Positions 52,127 to 59,926 of a stretch of 64,000 nt of DNA are shown here, one piece after another. Position 1 is the stretch's first letter. The number at the start of each line of letters is the position of its first letter. Source of the stretch: Flavobacterium sedimenticola (GTDB lineage Bacteria > Bacteroidota > Bacteroidia > Flavobacteriales > Flavobacteriaceae); the NCBI RefSeq assembly GCF_030053345.1, contig NZ_JASGBP010000001.1, forward strand, positions 885,650 through 949,649, read 5' to 3'. A program made the translations under genes and the position numbers. The notes beneath the pieces are model-generated. The model was given only the letters and a program-made list of their open reading frames with translations, was not told the DNA's origin and made no database searches.

Positions 52127-52350
52127 TGATTACAAGATTTATAGAAAACTTTCAGAAGAAATCGCTTAAAGAGCGATTTCTTCTCGTTATAGGCATACTC
52201 TTTTTTTTGATTTATTTAACACTTGGTCTAATGATTATCCTTTGGAAGTCATTACCCTTAACATTGCCTTATAATTACAGAATTGTTTTTGGAATTCTAT
52301 TGATTGTATATTCTTTTTTACGATTTTTGCGTTTCTTTAATAAAGACTAG
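52126..52350 (+). CDS. Small two-helix membrane protein
   Basis: 74 residues, helices at about 19-39 and 50-68, basic at both ends. No named family. The frame overlaps the tonB stop and lies between tonB and the substrate-binding protein, as in related flavobacterial operons, so it is probably real. A perfect 12-bp hairpin lies inside its first codons. Confidence 0.75.
   Translation: MITRFIENFQKKSLKERFLLVIGILFFLIYLTLGLMIILWKSLPLTLPYNYRIVFGILLIVYSFLRFLRFFNKD
52155..52183 (+). promoter_or_regulatory. Perfect 12-bp hairpin inside the tonB operon
   Basis: GAAGAAATCGCT (52155-52166) and AGCGATTTCTTC (52172-52183), loop TAAAG. No T tract directly follows, so not a classic terminator; an mRNA processing or stability element is more likely. 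Confidence 0.65.
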
Positions 52351-52354
52351 CCAA

Positions 52355-53275
52355 ATGAACAAACTCACCAAAACGATAGTAGGCTTTTTAGTGCTTTCAT
52401 TGCTTTTTGTCTTAGCCTGTCAGAATAATAAAGGTGAAAAGACTGACACCATTTTGGAAGGTAAAGCTTCTATTTATGTAGATGAATCTATTTTACCTAT
52501 AGTTGAAGATGCAGAAGCCGTATTTGAAGTTCAATACCGAGCAAAGCTTCATTTGGTGCCACAGTCAGAGAATGAAGTGTTGAATTCAATGTTTAAAGAT
52601 ACCGCCAAAATTGCGATACTAACCAGAACTTTAACCGAAGATGAATTAAAAGCATTCCAATCAAAAAAGATTAATCCGAGAATAACGCCTTTTGCGACAG
52701 ATGCTGTTGCTTTTATCAGGAATAAAAAAGCCAATGATACGCTTATTGTCTTACAAGATGTAATCGATTTTATTAAAGGTAAATCTGTTCCGGGTATAAA
52801 AGGGTTGGTGTTTGACAATGCCAACTCAAGTACAGTCCGTTTTTTGTCTGAAAAAGCCGGGGTAGTCATCAGCAATCAAAAAGGGATTTTTTCTCAAAAG
52901 AATAATGAGGATGTTATAAAATATGTAGCCGAGAATGAAGGTTTGGTCGGTGTTATCGGGATGAATTGGATTTTTCAACCCCCATTGGAGTTACAAGAGC
53001 AGGTTGATAAGGTTAATGTTTTGGGCGTAAAAGGGAATGATTCAAGTGAGTTTATCTTTCCAACTCAAGATAACCTGGCGATAGGTAAATATCCTTTGGC
53101 ACGTCATTTGTACATCGTGAACTGTCAGGGTTACTCCGGTTTAGGAATGGGATTTGCTTCTTTTCTCGGCGGCGAAAGAGGACAGCGAATTATATTAAAG
53201 TCAGGATTAGTCCCGGAACGCATACCCACACGGAAAATTGTGGTCAGAAATAAGATAATAAAAGATAAAAATTAA
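52355..53275 (+). CDS. PstS-like phosphate/substrate-binding lipoprotein
   Basis: 306 residues from MNKLTKTIVG; lipoprotein signal ending LFVLACQNN (Cys about 22). Two-lobed binding-protein fold of the PstS family, with VIDFIKGKSVPGIKGLVFDNANSST and QGYSGLGMGFASFLGGERGQRIILKSGLVP near the C-terminus. No pstABC genes are nearby; in Bacteroidetes this gene travels with exb/tonB and a TPR protein, so its role may be in receptor energisation rather than ABC import. Confidence 0.85.
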   Translation: MNKLTKTIVGFLVLSLLFVLACQNNKGEKTDTILEGKASIYVDESILPIVEDAEAVFEVQYRAKLHLVPQSENEVLNSMFKDTAKIAILTRTLTEDELKAFQSKKINPRITPFATDAVAFIRNKKANDTLIVLQDVIDFIKGKSVPGIKGLVFDNANSSTVRFLSEKAGVVISNQKGIFSQKNNEDVIKYVAENEGLVGVIGMNWIFQPPLELQEQVDKVNVLGVKGNDSSEFIFPTQDNLAIGKYPLARHLYIVNCQGYSGLGMGFASFLGGERGQRIILKSGLVPERIPTRKIVVRNKIIKDKN

Positions 53276-53285
53276 AAATTGCGAC

Positions 53286-54947
53286 ATGAAAAGATTTAAA
53301 ATATTCAGCTTAGCGCTAATCGCCACTACAGTGGCCAATGCACAGGATTTAGAACAAGCGAAAAAAGCTATTGATGCTGAACAATTTGAGAAAGCCAAAT
53401 CGCTGTTAAAATCAGTAATACAAGCCAAACCGGGAAATGGTAGAGCCGCTTTTTTGTTGGGTAATATTTACTTAAAACAAAATATTGCCGATTCTGCAAC
53501 CATTTATTTTCAAAAAGGATTAACCGGTACCGAAGGAGCCAAACTCAATAATATAGGTTTAGGACAAATGGATTTGGATGCCAATAACAAAGCGGCAGCA
53601 AAGGCTAAATTTGACTTAGCAACTAAAGATTTGAAGAAGAAAGATACGGAGGAATATGTGGCTGTGGCTCGTGCATACATGAATGCCGATAAACCGGATT
53701 ATGCCGCTGCCATAGCTGTTTTAACCAAAGCGGCTACCGCTAATCCTACCGATGCTCAAGTACAATTGGCTTTAGGAGATGCTTATTACGGTGATAAAAA
53801 GCAAAACGAAGCCTATGTAGCCTATCGTAATGCTTATCAGGCTGATAGCAGTTTGTTGAGAGCTAAAATGCAATTGGGTGTTTTATTGAAAGGTGCTAAA
53901 GCTTATACCGAAGCCGTAAAAGCATATAACGAAGTAATTGCTATCAACCCGAACTACGGTCCGGTGTACCGTGAATTAGCAGAAACTTATTATTTGTGGG
54001 GTAACAATGTGCCGACCACATACAATGAAAATATCCAAAAAGCATTAGGCTTTTATGAGAAGTATATGAGTTTGACCGATTACTCGGTAACCTCTCGTAT
54101 GCGTCATGCCGACTTTTTGATTTTAGCAAAAGATTATAAAGCTCTGGAAGTAGAGGCCAACAAGATGAAAGAAATTGATGGTGTGAACCCGAGAATTTTG
54201 AGATATTTAGGATATTCTGCTTACGAAAACGGTAATGCGGATGCGGCTTTAGAGGCATTGCAAAAATTCACCTCCAATCCAACCAACAAAATCATCCCGC
54301 GGGATTACTTGTACTTAGGACAAGCGAAAATCAAAAAAGGAATTTCTGTTGACGGAAAAACAGTAGATGCCACTTTGTTGGCCTCGGCAGTTGAGGATAT
54401 CAAAAAAGCTGTTGAGATGGAACCTTTGGCGGCTAACGAATTAAATGAATTGGGGAAAAAATTATACGATCAAAAATTATTCGGTGCTGCAGCAGCTGTT
54501 TTCGAAATAGCCGTGACGGTTCCTACTTCTAAAAACTATTTGATTGACAATTTTTATCTCGGAAATGCCATTTATTATGATAACACTCGAAAAGACGTCG
54601 TAAAAGCCGACCCTATTGCTTTACAAAAAGCCGATACCGCTTTCGGTAATGTTATCACAGCGTCACCAACCACAGCCGATGCCTATTTGTTTAGAGCCAG
54701 AACAAATCGTTTGGCTGAAAATGATGAAGCTATGGCCAACAATTATCAGTTGTATGTTGATACGGTAACGGCTAAAGGCGAAGCCGAAGTAACCAAAAAT
54801 AAAGCTAAATTTATAGAGGCGTATAACAACATGGCAGCTCATTATGCTAACACTGATAAGGCAAAAGCCAAAGAAATGTTTAACAAGACATTGGCGTTAG
54901 ATCCAACCAACAGCTACGCTATGGAATCGTTAAAATTATTAAAGTAG
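53286..54947 (+). CDS. Periplasmic TPR-repeat protein
   Basis: 553 residues. Signal peptide to about 18 (TTVANAQ). Ten or more TPR-like repeats, for example AKSLLKSVIQAKPGNGRAAFLLGNIYLKQ and YNEVIAINPNYGPVYRELAETYYLWG. Mediates protein contacts in the periplasm. It is the last gene of the exb-tonB operon and precedes a terminator, consistent with a scaffold for the transport system. Confidence 0.9.
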   Translation: MKRFKIFSLALIATTVANAQDLEQAKKAIDAEQFEKAKSLLKSVIQAKPGNGRAAFLLGNIYLKQNIADSATIYFQKGLTGTEGAKLNNIGLGQMDLDANNKAAAKAKFDLATKDLKKKDTEEYVAVARAYMNADKPDYAAAIAVLTKAATANPTDAQVQLALGDAYYGDKKQNEAYVAYRNAYQADSSLLRAKMQLGVLLKGAKAYTEAVKAYNEVIAINPNYGPVYRELAETYYLWGNNVPTTYNENIQKALGFYEKYMSLTDYSVTSRMRHADFLILAKDYKALEVEANKMKEIDGVNPRILRYLGYSAYENGNADAALEALQKFTSNPTNKIIPRDYLYLGQAKIKKGISVDGKTVDATLLASAVEDIKKAVEMEPLAANELNELGKKLYDQKLFGAAAAVFEIAVTVPTSKNYLIDNFYLGNAIYYDNTRKDVVKADPIALQKADTAFGNVITASPTTADAYLFRARTNRLAENDEAMANNYQLYVDTVTAKGEAEVTKNKAKFIEAYNNMAAHYANTDKAKAKEMFNKTLALDPTNSYAMESLKLLK

Positions 54948-54967
54948 TTATCTGAAAGTAATATTAC

Positions 54968-54997
54968 AAACCGTTCTGTTCACAGGACGGTTTTTTT
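54968..54997 (+). terminator. Terminator of the exb-tonB operon
   Basis: AAACCGTTCTG pairs with CAGGACGGTTT around a TTCA loop, followed by a T run. Confidence 0.85.
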
Positions 54998-55020
54998 ATG
55001 GCAAATCGTTTTCAAATAAG

Positions 55021-55028
55021 TATCTTTG
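55021..55028 (+). promoter_or_regulatory. -7 element of queE
   Basis: TATCTTTG, 18 bases before ATG 55047. It supports that start over a GTG at 55026 lying in the promoter. Confidence 0.55.
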
Positions 55029-55046
55029 CCCACTATATCAAAAGTA

Positions 55047-55679
55047 ATGTTATCAAAAGAAACACAATTGGCCGTTGAAAAAGGGGAAATGCTTCCGCTC
55101 ATGGAGGAATTTTATACCATTCAAGGCGAAGGATTTCATACCGGAACCGCTGCTTATTTTATTCGAATCGGAGGTTGTGATGTGGGCTGTCATTGGTGTG
55201 ATGTAAAAGAAAGCTGGAATGCTGAACTACACCCGCCAACGGCAACAGATACCATTGTAGATAATGCGGCAAAATATGCCGACACGGTTGTAGTTACCGG
55301 AGGGGAGCCGCTAACGTGGGATATGAGTGTACTGACAAAAAAGCTAAAAGATAAAAACCTAAAAGTACACATTGAAACTTCGGGAGCTTATCCGGTTTCG
55401 GGTCGTTGGGATTGGTTTTGCCTGTCGCCCAAAAAAACCAAACTACCGGTACCGGAGGCCTATGCCCTAGCGCACGAACTTAAGGTAATTATTTACAACA
55501 AACACGATTTTATTTTTGCCGAAGAACAAGCGGCCAAAGTAAATTCGAATGCCATTCTTTTTTTACAACCCGAATGGAGTAAAAAAGAAGAAATGACACC
55601 GCTCATAGTCGATTATGTAATGCAAAATCCCAAATGGCGTGTCTCTTTACAAACACACAAATACTTAAATATCCCCTAG
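55047..55679 (+). CDS. queE: 7-carboxy-7-deazaguanine synthase
   Basis: 210 residues. Radical SAM enzyme that rearranges 6-carboxytetrahydropterin into CDG in queuosine biosynthesis. Cluster motif GGCDVGCHWCD (C-x3-C-x2-C), preceded by EEFYTIQGEGFHTGTAAYFIR. KLKDKNLKVHIETSGAYP and CLSPKKTK are also family-typical. It feeds the same pathway as queA at 34.7 kb. Confidence 0.95.
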   Translation: MLSKETQLAVEKGEMLPLMEEFYTIQGEGFHTGTAAYFIRIGGCDVGCHWCDVKESWNAELHPPTATDTIVDNAAKYADTVVVTGGEPLTWDMSVLTKKLKDKNLKVHIETSGAYPVSGRWDWFCLSPKKTKLPVPEAYALAHELKVIIYNKHDFIFAEEQAAKVNSNAILFLQPEWSKKEEMTPLIVDYVMQNPKWRVSLQTHKYLNIP

Positions 55680-55682
55680 TTT

Positions 55683-56441
55683 ATGAAGTGGTTCCGTTTT
55701 TTTATTTTCCTGCTTTTTCCTTTTATGACCTTCGCTCAAATTGATGGAGAAGATGAAGTGTATTTAGCAGGAGACTTAATAGAGGCCAAATTTAATGGCG
55801 GAGGTTTGGAGAAGTTTAATGCGTTTATCGATAAAGAGTTTGACAATTCCAAAGTGACCAAATCCGGTACTATGGTGGCCGCTTTTACTATAGGAACCGA
55901 CGGAACTGTTAACGCCATCAAAATTGTTCAAATGTTGGATGTTGAATCGGCTAAAGAAATGATTCGCGTCTTAAAAAAATGCCCCAAATGGGAACCGGCC
56001 AAACGCGGCGGTAAACCGGTGAGCATCGAAATGAAATATCCGATGACGTTCACCATTAAAGAAAAGGCGAGTCCGCTAACCGTTATTCCTTCTCCACATA
56101 TTCCTGTGGAAAATGGAGCCGAAGACAACAACATCTACAATACAGCCGGTATTGAAAAAAAGCCTGATTTTCCCGGTGGGCTTCAAGAATTTTACAATTA
56201 TGTAGGTAAAAATTTTAAAGTGCCGAATGTTAAAGATTTGAAAGGCAAAATTTTCGTGACTTTTGTGGTTGAAAAAGACGGCAGTATTGCCGATGTTAAG
56301 GTAATCCGAGACATGGGTTACGGAACCAAAGAAGAAGCCATTCGGGTATTAACCCTAAGTCCTAAATGGATTCCCGGCGAGCAGTCCGGAAAAAAAGTGA
56401 GAGTGATTTATTCGCTTCCCATAAGCATCCAATCTAAATAA
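55683..56441 (+). CDS. Exported protein with two tandem TonB C-terminal domains
   Basis: 252 residues with a cleavable signal peptide (ending FMTFAQ) and no Pro-rich linker. First TonB_C-like domain about 25-125 (CPKWEPAKRGGKPV), second about 150-250. The second closely matches the TonB at 51.3 kb: shared stretches include YNTAGIE, KPDFPGG, KGKIFVTFVVEKDGS and VRVIYSLPISIQ-type endings. Without a membrane anchor it cannot act as a normal transducer; a periplasmic accessory or decoy role is possible. Starts 3 bases after queE. Confidence 0.85.
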   Translation: MKWFRFFIFLLFPFMTFAQIDGEDEVYLAGDLIEAKFNGGGLEKFNAFIDKEFDNSKVTKSGTMVAAFTIGTDGTVNAIKIVQMLDVESAKEMIRVLKKCPKWEPAKRGGKPVSIEMKYPMTFTIKEKASPLTVIPSPHIPVENGAEDNNIYNTAGIEKKPDFPGGLQEFYNYVGKNFKVPNVKDLKGKIFVTFVVEKDGSIADVKVIRDMGYGTKEEAIRVLTLSPKWIPGEQSGKKVRVIYSLPISIQSK

Positions 56442-56471
56442 ATACTAATAACTATTATAAAACTAAAAAAG

Positions 56472-56876
56472 ATGAAAAAATTACTTTTTGTTGTTGCCTT
56501 TGCTATGGCTACCCAATTCGGTTACTCACAAGACAAACCTACGCGTGAAGAAGTAGAGCAAGTGATTGAAAAAAGCGGTGCTTCCGGTCAGATGAACGCT
56601 GCCAAAAAACAAGTTTTGGGTATGATTCCTAAAGAAAAACAGGCGGCTTTTGTGATTGAATTTGATGCTTTGTTAAAAAAAGTCAACAGCTCTACAGTAG
56701 ATTTGTATATGCAAGAATATACAAAAGAAGATGTCAAAGCCATGTTGGCATTTTACAACAGTCCGGTTGGAAAAAAAATGGCTGAAAAATCAGAAATCAT
56801 CGCCCAAAAATCGCAAGAGTCCATGATGGCGTTACAAGGCGAATTACAAGCGTTGGTGATGAAATACATGCAATAA
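56472..56876 (+). CDS. DUF2059 domain exported protein
   Basis: 134 residues. Signal peptide to about residue 19 (QFGYSQ). The DUF2059 segment EYTKEDVKAMLAFYNSPVGKKMAEKSEIIAQKSQE is clear (about 76-110). Helical, periplasmic, unknown role. It lies 30 bases after the tandem TonB-domain protein and ends at a terminator. Confidence 0.88.
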   Translation: MKKLLFVVAFAMATQFGYSQDKPTREEVEQVIEKSGASGQMNAAKKQVLGMIPKEKQAAFVIEFDALLKKVNSSTVDLYMQEYTKEDVKAMLAFYNSPVGKKMAEKSEIIAQKSQESMMALQGELQALVMKYMQ

Positions 56877-56899
56877 ATTGCCATTCAAATATTTTGTTA

Positions 56900-56930
56900 A
56901 ATCCCGAGCGTCTCGTTCGGGATTTTTTAT
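56900..56930 (+). terminator. Terminator after DUF2059 gene
   Basis: AATCCCGA pairs with TCGGGATT around a short loop; T-rich tail to about 56937. Confidence 0.85.
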
Positions 56931-56964
56931 TTTTACACCTTAATATCATCAATCACAAAAATCT

Positions 56965-58125
56965 ATGAGTGTTTCTCCTTTTTTATTGGATCCGAGTATT
57001 ACATTTTTAAACCATGCTTCTTTCGGCGCTTGTCCGAAACCTATTTTTGAGGAATTTCAACGATTTCAGCGCGAACTCGAGGCGGAACCGGTGCACTTTA
57101 TTCAAAAAAAATTACCCGTATACCTCAAAGCGGCTAAGAAACCGTTAGCGGAATTTATCGGTTGCCATCAGGACGACTTTTTCTTTGTGCCGAATCCGAC
57201 CATAGCCATCAATACGGTGATGCGCAGTTTACAATTACAGCCGGGCGATGAAATTTTGGCGACCAATCACGAGTATGGCGCTATGGACAGAACCTGGAAC
57301 TTTTATTGCCGAAAAACGGGTGCCAAATACATTCGCCAGCCCATAAGTTTGCCCATTGTTTCTAAAGAACAAATCATTGAAGAGTTCTGGAAAGGCTATA
57401 GCAGCAATACCAAAGTCGTTTTTTTAAATCACATATCCAGTTCGACTGCTTTGATTTTTCCGGTGAAAGAGATTTGTGATAAAGCGCAGGAGCTGGGCCT
57501 AATTACTATCGTGGATGGTGCGCATGTTCCGGGTCACATCGATTTGAATATAACCGATTTGAATCCGGATTTTTATACCGGAACCTTACACAAATGGATG
57601 TTAGCGCCTAAAGGCAGTTCGTTTTTGTACGTTAAAAAAGAATTTCAGGACGATTTGGATCCGTTGGTGGTGAGTTGGGGTTATGAAAGTGTGGCGCCCG
57701 GTGAGAGCCGGTTTTTGGATTACCATGAATACCAGGGTACCAACGATTTTTCGGCGTATTTGTGTACGCCCACTGTAATCGAATTCTTAGAGCAACAGCA
57801 TTGGAAAGCCACTTCCAAAGTATGCAAACAATTGGTTTTTGACCACTACCAACGCTTTTGCGATTTGCTGCAAACCCAACCTTTAGCGCCGATTACGGAG
57901 GAGTTTTTAGGGCAGATGGCCAGCATTCCGGTAAAAACATCGCGACTGGCGGAATTGAAAGACGTGTTGTATGACCGTTATAAAATCCAAATTCCGGTGA
58001 TGCCGTTGAACGGAGAAGTGTATTTGCGGTATTCGATTAATGTGTACAATTCGCAAAAAGATTTGGAAGTGCTGTACGAAGCTTTGGAGGACATTCTGAA
58101 CACCTCCGATTTGATAGAACGCTAA
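56965..58125 (+). CDS. Class V aminotransferase family protein
   Basis: 386 residues. PLP-fold enzyme related to isopenicillin N epimerase/cysteine desulfurase-like proteins: FLNHASFGACPKPI at the start, TNHEYGAMDRTWNFYC, IVDGAHVPGHIDLN with the PLP-ring Asp, and the Schiff-base Lys in YTGTLHKWMLAPKGSSFLYV (about residue 212). Substrate not predictable. Separate transcript after a terminator; converges on the methyltransferase gene across repeat copy G. Confidence 0.88.
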   Translation: MSVSPFLLDPSITFLNHASFGACPKPIFEEFQRFQRELEAEPVHFIQKKLPVYLKAAKKPLAEFIGCHQDDFFFVPNPTIAINTVMRSLQLQPGDEILATNHEYGAMDRTWNFYCRKTGAKYIRQPISLPIVSKEQIIEEFWKGYSSNTKVVFLNHISSSTALIFPVKEICDKAQELGLITIVDGAHVPGHIDLNITDLNPDFYTGTLHKWMLAPKGSSFLYVKKEFQDDLDPLVVSWGYESVAPGESRFLDYHEYQGTNDFSAYLCTPTVIEFLEQQHWKATSKVCKQLVFDHYQRFCDLLQTQPLAPITEEFLGQMASIPVKTSRLAELKDVLYDRYKIQIPVMPLNGEVYLRYSINVYNSQKDLEVLYEALEDILNTSDLIER

Positions 58126-58126
58126 G

Positions 58127-58250
58127 GCCCTAGCCCGGATAGGAGTGGCATCCTTTTTTGTTTTGCATCCGACAAGGCTTCGACAGGCTCAGCCTGACAA
58201 AGCTATGGGCAAAACAAAAAAGATAGAACGGATAGCCGGAATCAGCTTCT
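58127..58250 (-). repeat. Dispersed palindromic element, copy G (CCGG subtype)
   Basis: Minus-strand order AGAAGCTGATTCCGGCTATCC ... ATCCGGGCTA. Perfect 14-bp stem (58153-58166 with 58209-58222), whose loop carries AGGCTTCGACAGGCTCAGCC (58174-58193), a nested palindrome. Confidence 0.8.
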
Positions 58251-58263
58251 AAATAAGAAAAAA

Positions 58264-58965
58264 TTATACGGTAAGTCGCGCCAAATAATCGAAATGATCG
58301 CCTTCGAGGAGCAGTTCGCACTGCAACCCATTGGCATGCGCCGCGTTTTGCAGCGTATTGTAATCGAGATACAGCCACGGAAACGGGTCTTCGGTTTGGC
58401 CTTTGTAATGAACGGTAAAGGTCAATTCGCCGTAGTAGCCATCGGCCGGTACCAGATAGGCACCGTCTTGGTCTTGGTCAAACATGTAAATGATATCGGA
58501 ACTGTCAATCAAAATTTGCCCGTTGGGCGTTAAAAGCGATTTCAACTTCTGCAGGTATTTTGTGGTTTGGGCCAGGGTTCCGAAGATGCCCGTACCGTTC
58601 ATGAGCAACAGTATGGTGTTGAAGGATTCGTTTTCCAATTCCAGTAGATGTTGTGCCCTGGCGTTTTTTACCCCGCGCAACTGACAAGCTTTTATGGCGT
58701 TTTGCGAGATGTCGATAGCGGTAACCTCGAATCCTTTTTGCTGAAGATAAAGGCTGTGACTTCCGGCACCGCAACCCACATCGAGGATTTTACCTTTGGC
58801 GAGTTGCAATGCTTTTTTTTCGATTTTCGGCATGTCGTTGTAGGTGCGAAAAAGATACGCCACGCTCATGGTGTCCGCTTCCGAAATGTTGGTTTCGGTA
58901 ATCAAATCTTCCGGAGCATGGTTGGTTTGGAAATCGAGTAGAGCCTGGCCGAATACGTCTTTCAT
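58264..58965 (-). CDS. Class I SAM-dependent methyltransferase
   Basis: 233 residues. SAM-binding motif ILDVGCGAGSHSLYLQ (about 68-83), acidic loop AIDISQNAIKA and post-motif FNTILLLMNGTGIFGTL. Standard Rossmann-like methyltransferase followed by a short C-terminal substrate region. The GHMV-type or ubiE-type substrate cannot be told. Head-to-head with the YkgJ-like gene across a heptamer repeat region. Confidence 0.88.
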   Translation of the reverse strand: MKDVFGQALLDFQTNHAPEDLITETNISEADTMSVAYLFRTYNDMPKIEKKALQLAKGKILDVGCGAGSHSLYLQQKGFEVTAIDISQNAIKACQLRGVKNARAQHLLELENESFNTILLLMNGTGIFGTLAQTTKYLQKLKSLLTPNGQILIDSSDIIYMFDQDQDGAYLVPADGYYGELTFTVHYKGQTEDPFPWLYLDYNTLQNAAHANGLQCELLLEGDHFDYLARLTV

Positions 58966-58971
58966 TAATTT

Positions 58972-59046
58972 TAGTTTCAGGTTTCAGGTTTCAAGTTTCA
59001 AAGTTCTTAACTTTGCGGTATCCAACGTCAAACCTGAAACTTGAAA
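58972..59046 (+). repeat. TTTCAGG heptamer array with inverted counterpart
   Basis: Copies of TTTCAGG / TTTCAAG at 58974-59000 and an inverted set (AAACCTGAAACTTGAAAC, 59029-59046) on the other side of a TAACTTTG (59008-59015). The arms can form a hairpin. The right arm supplies the TTG start codon of the next gene. Confidence 0.7.
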
Positions 59047-59535
59047 CAAATTTTAAATAGCATTCAAAAGTTAGCCAAAGATAAGCATATCGAAAACAAA
59101 AAGTATTTTGATAAGCTCAAAAAGAAAACGCCGAAAAACTTGGATTATGTGATGCAGGAGTTGCATGAAGCCGAATTCAGGAAAACCGATTGTTTGACGT
59201 GTGCCAATTGTTGTAAAACCACCGGACCGTTGTTTACCTTGGCTGATATCGAACGAATTGCCAAGCATCTCAAACAAAAACCGCAGCAGTTTATTGACCG
59301 TTATTTGCGTATCGACGAAGACAACGATTATGTGTTGCAAAGAGTGCCTTGTACGTTTTTGGATGCTGAAAATCATTGTATGATTTACGAAGTGCGACCC
59401 AAAGCGTGTCGAGAGTTTCCGCACACCGACCGAAAAAAGTTCCAACAAATTTCCGATTTGACGCTGAAGAATGTGGCTATTTGTCCGGTCGCTTATAATA
59501 TTGTGGAAGCTATGAAGAAAAAATTACCCTTATAA
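59041..59535 (+). CDS. YkgJ-type cysteine-cluster protein
   Basis: 164 residues. Cys motif CLTCANCCKTTGPLF (about 52-66), then CTFLDAENHCMIYEVRPKACREFP: the eight-Cys pattern of the YkgJ / zinc- or iron-chelating family (CxxCxxCC type). The start is TTG 59041, the first codon of the frame; no ATG precedes the conserved part. The gene is probably transcribed from TAACTTTG at 59008. Function unknown. Starts inside a repeat arm. Confidence 0.82.
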   Translation: MKQILNSIQKLAKDKHIENKKYFDKLKKKTPKNLDYVMQELHEAEFRKTDCLTCANCCKTTGPLFTLADIERIAKHLKQKPQQFIDRYLRIDEDNDYVLQRVPCTFLDAENHCMIYEVRPKACREFPHTDRKKFQQISDLTLKNVAICPVAYNIVEAMKKKLPL

Positions 59536-59536
59536 A

Positions 59537-59926
59537 ATGACTGTTTACAAATCTAAAATCGACTGGTGGTTGATTATCGTAATCGGCGTTCTTTTTTGTT
59601 ATCCGATTGTGGAAGGAATCATAACAAAAGACTATTTCCTGTCTCTTGTTTTTTTCGGGCTAATCAGCTTAATTTTTTTGATGTTTAAATCGATTAAATA
59701 CAAAATCGACGGTCAGTTTCTTATCATTTGGTGGATTAAAATTGATATCCTGAAAATCAAAAAAATCTACAGCACTAACAATCCGTTGAGTTCACCGGCC
59801 TTATCATTAGATCGTATAGCGGTGACCTACAATAAATTTGATGAAGTGTTGATTTCACCTAAGAAAAGAGCCGAGTTTATTGCAGAACTGCTCAAAATCA
59901 ATCCGAATATCGTAGTAGAAGTTTAA
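59537..59926 (+). CDS. PH-domain (bacterial) membrane protein
   Basis: 129 residues. Two N-terminal membrane helices (about 11-28 and 31-50), then a small PH-like domain (KSIKYKIDGQFLIIWWIKIDILKIKKI and AVTYNKFDEVLISPKKRAEFIAEL). Begins 1 base after the YkgJ-like gene, so co-transcribed. It overlaps the end of the convergent DUF418 gene by 4 bases. Confidence 0.82.
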   Translation: MTVYKSKIDWWLIIVIGVLFCYPIVEGIITKDYFLSLVFFGLISLIFLMFKSIKYKIDGQFLIIWWIKIDILKIKKIYSTNNPLSSPALSLDRIAVTYNKFDEVLISPKKRAEFIAELLKINPNIVVEV

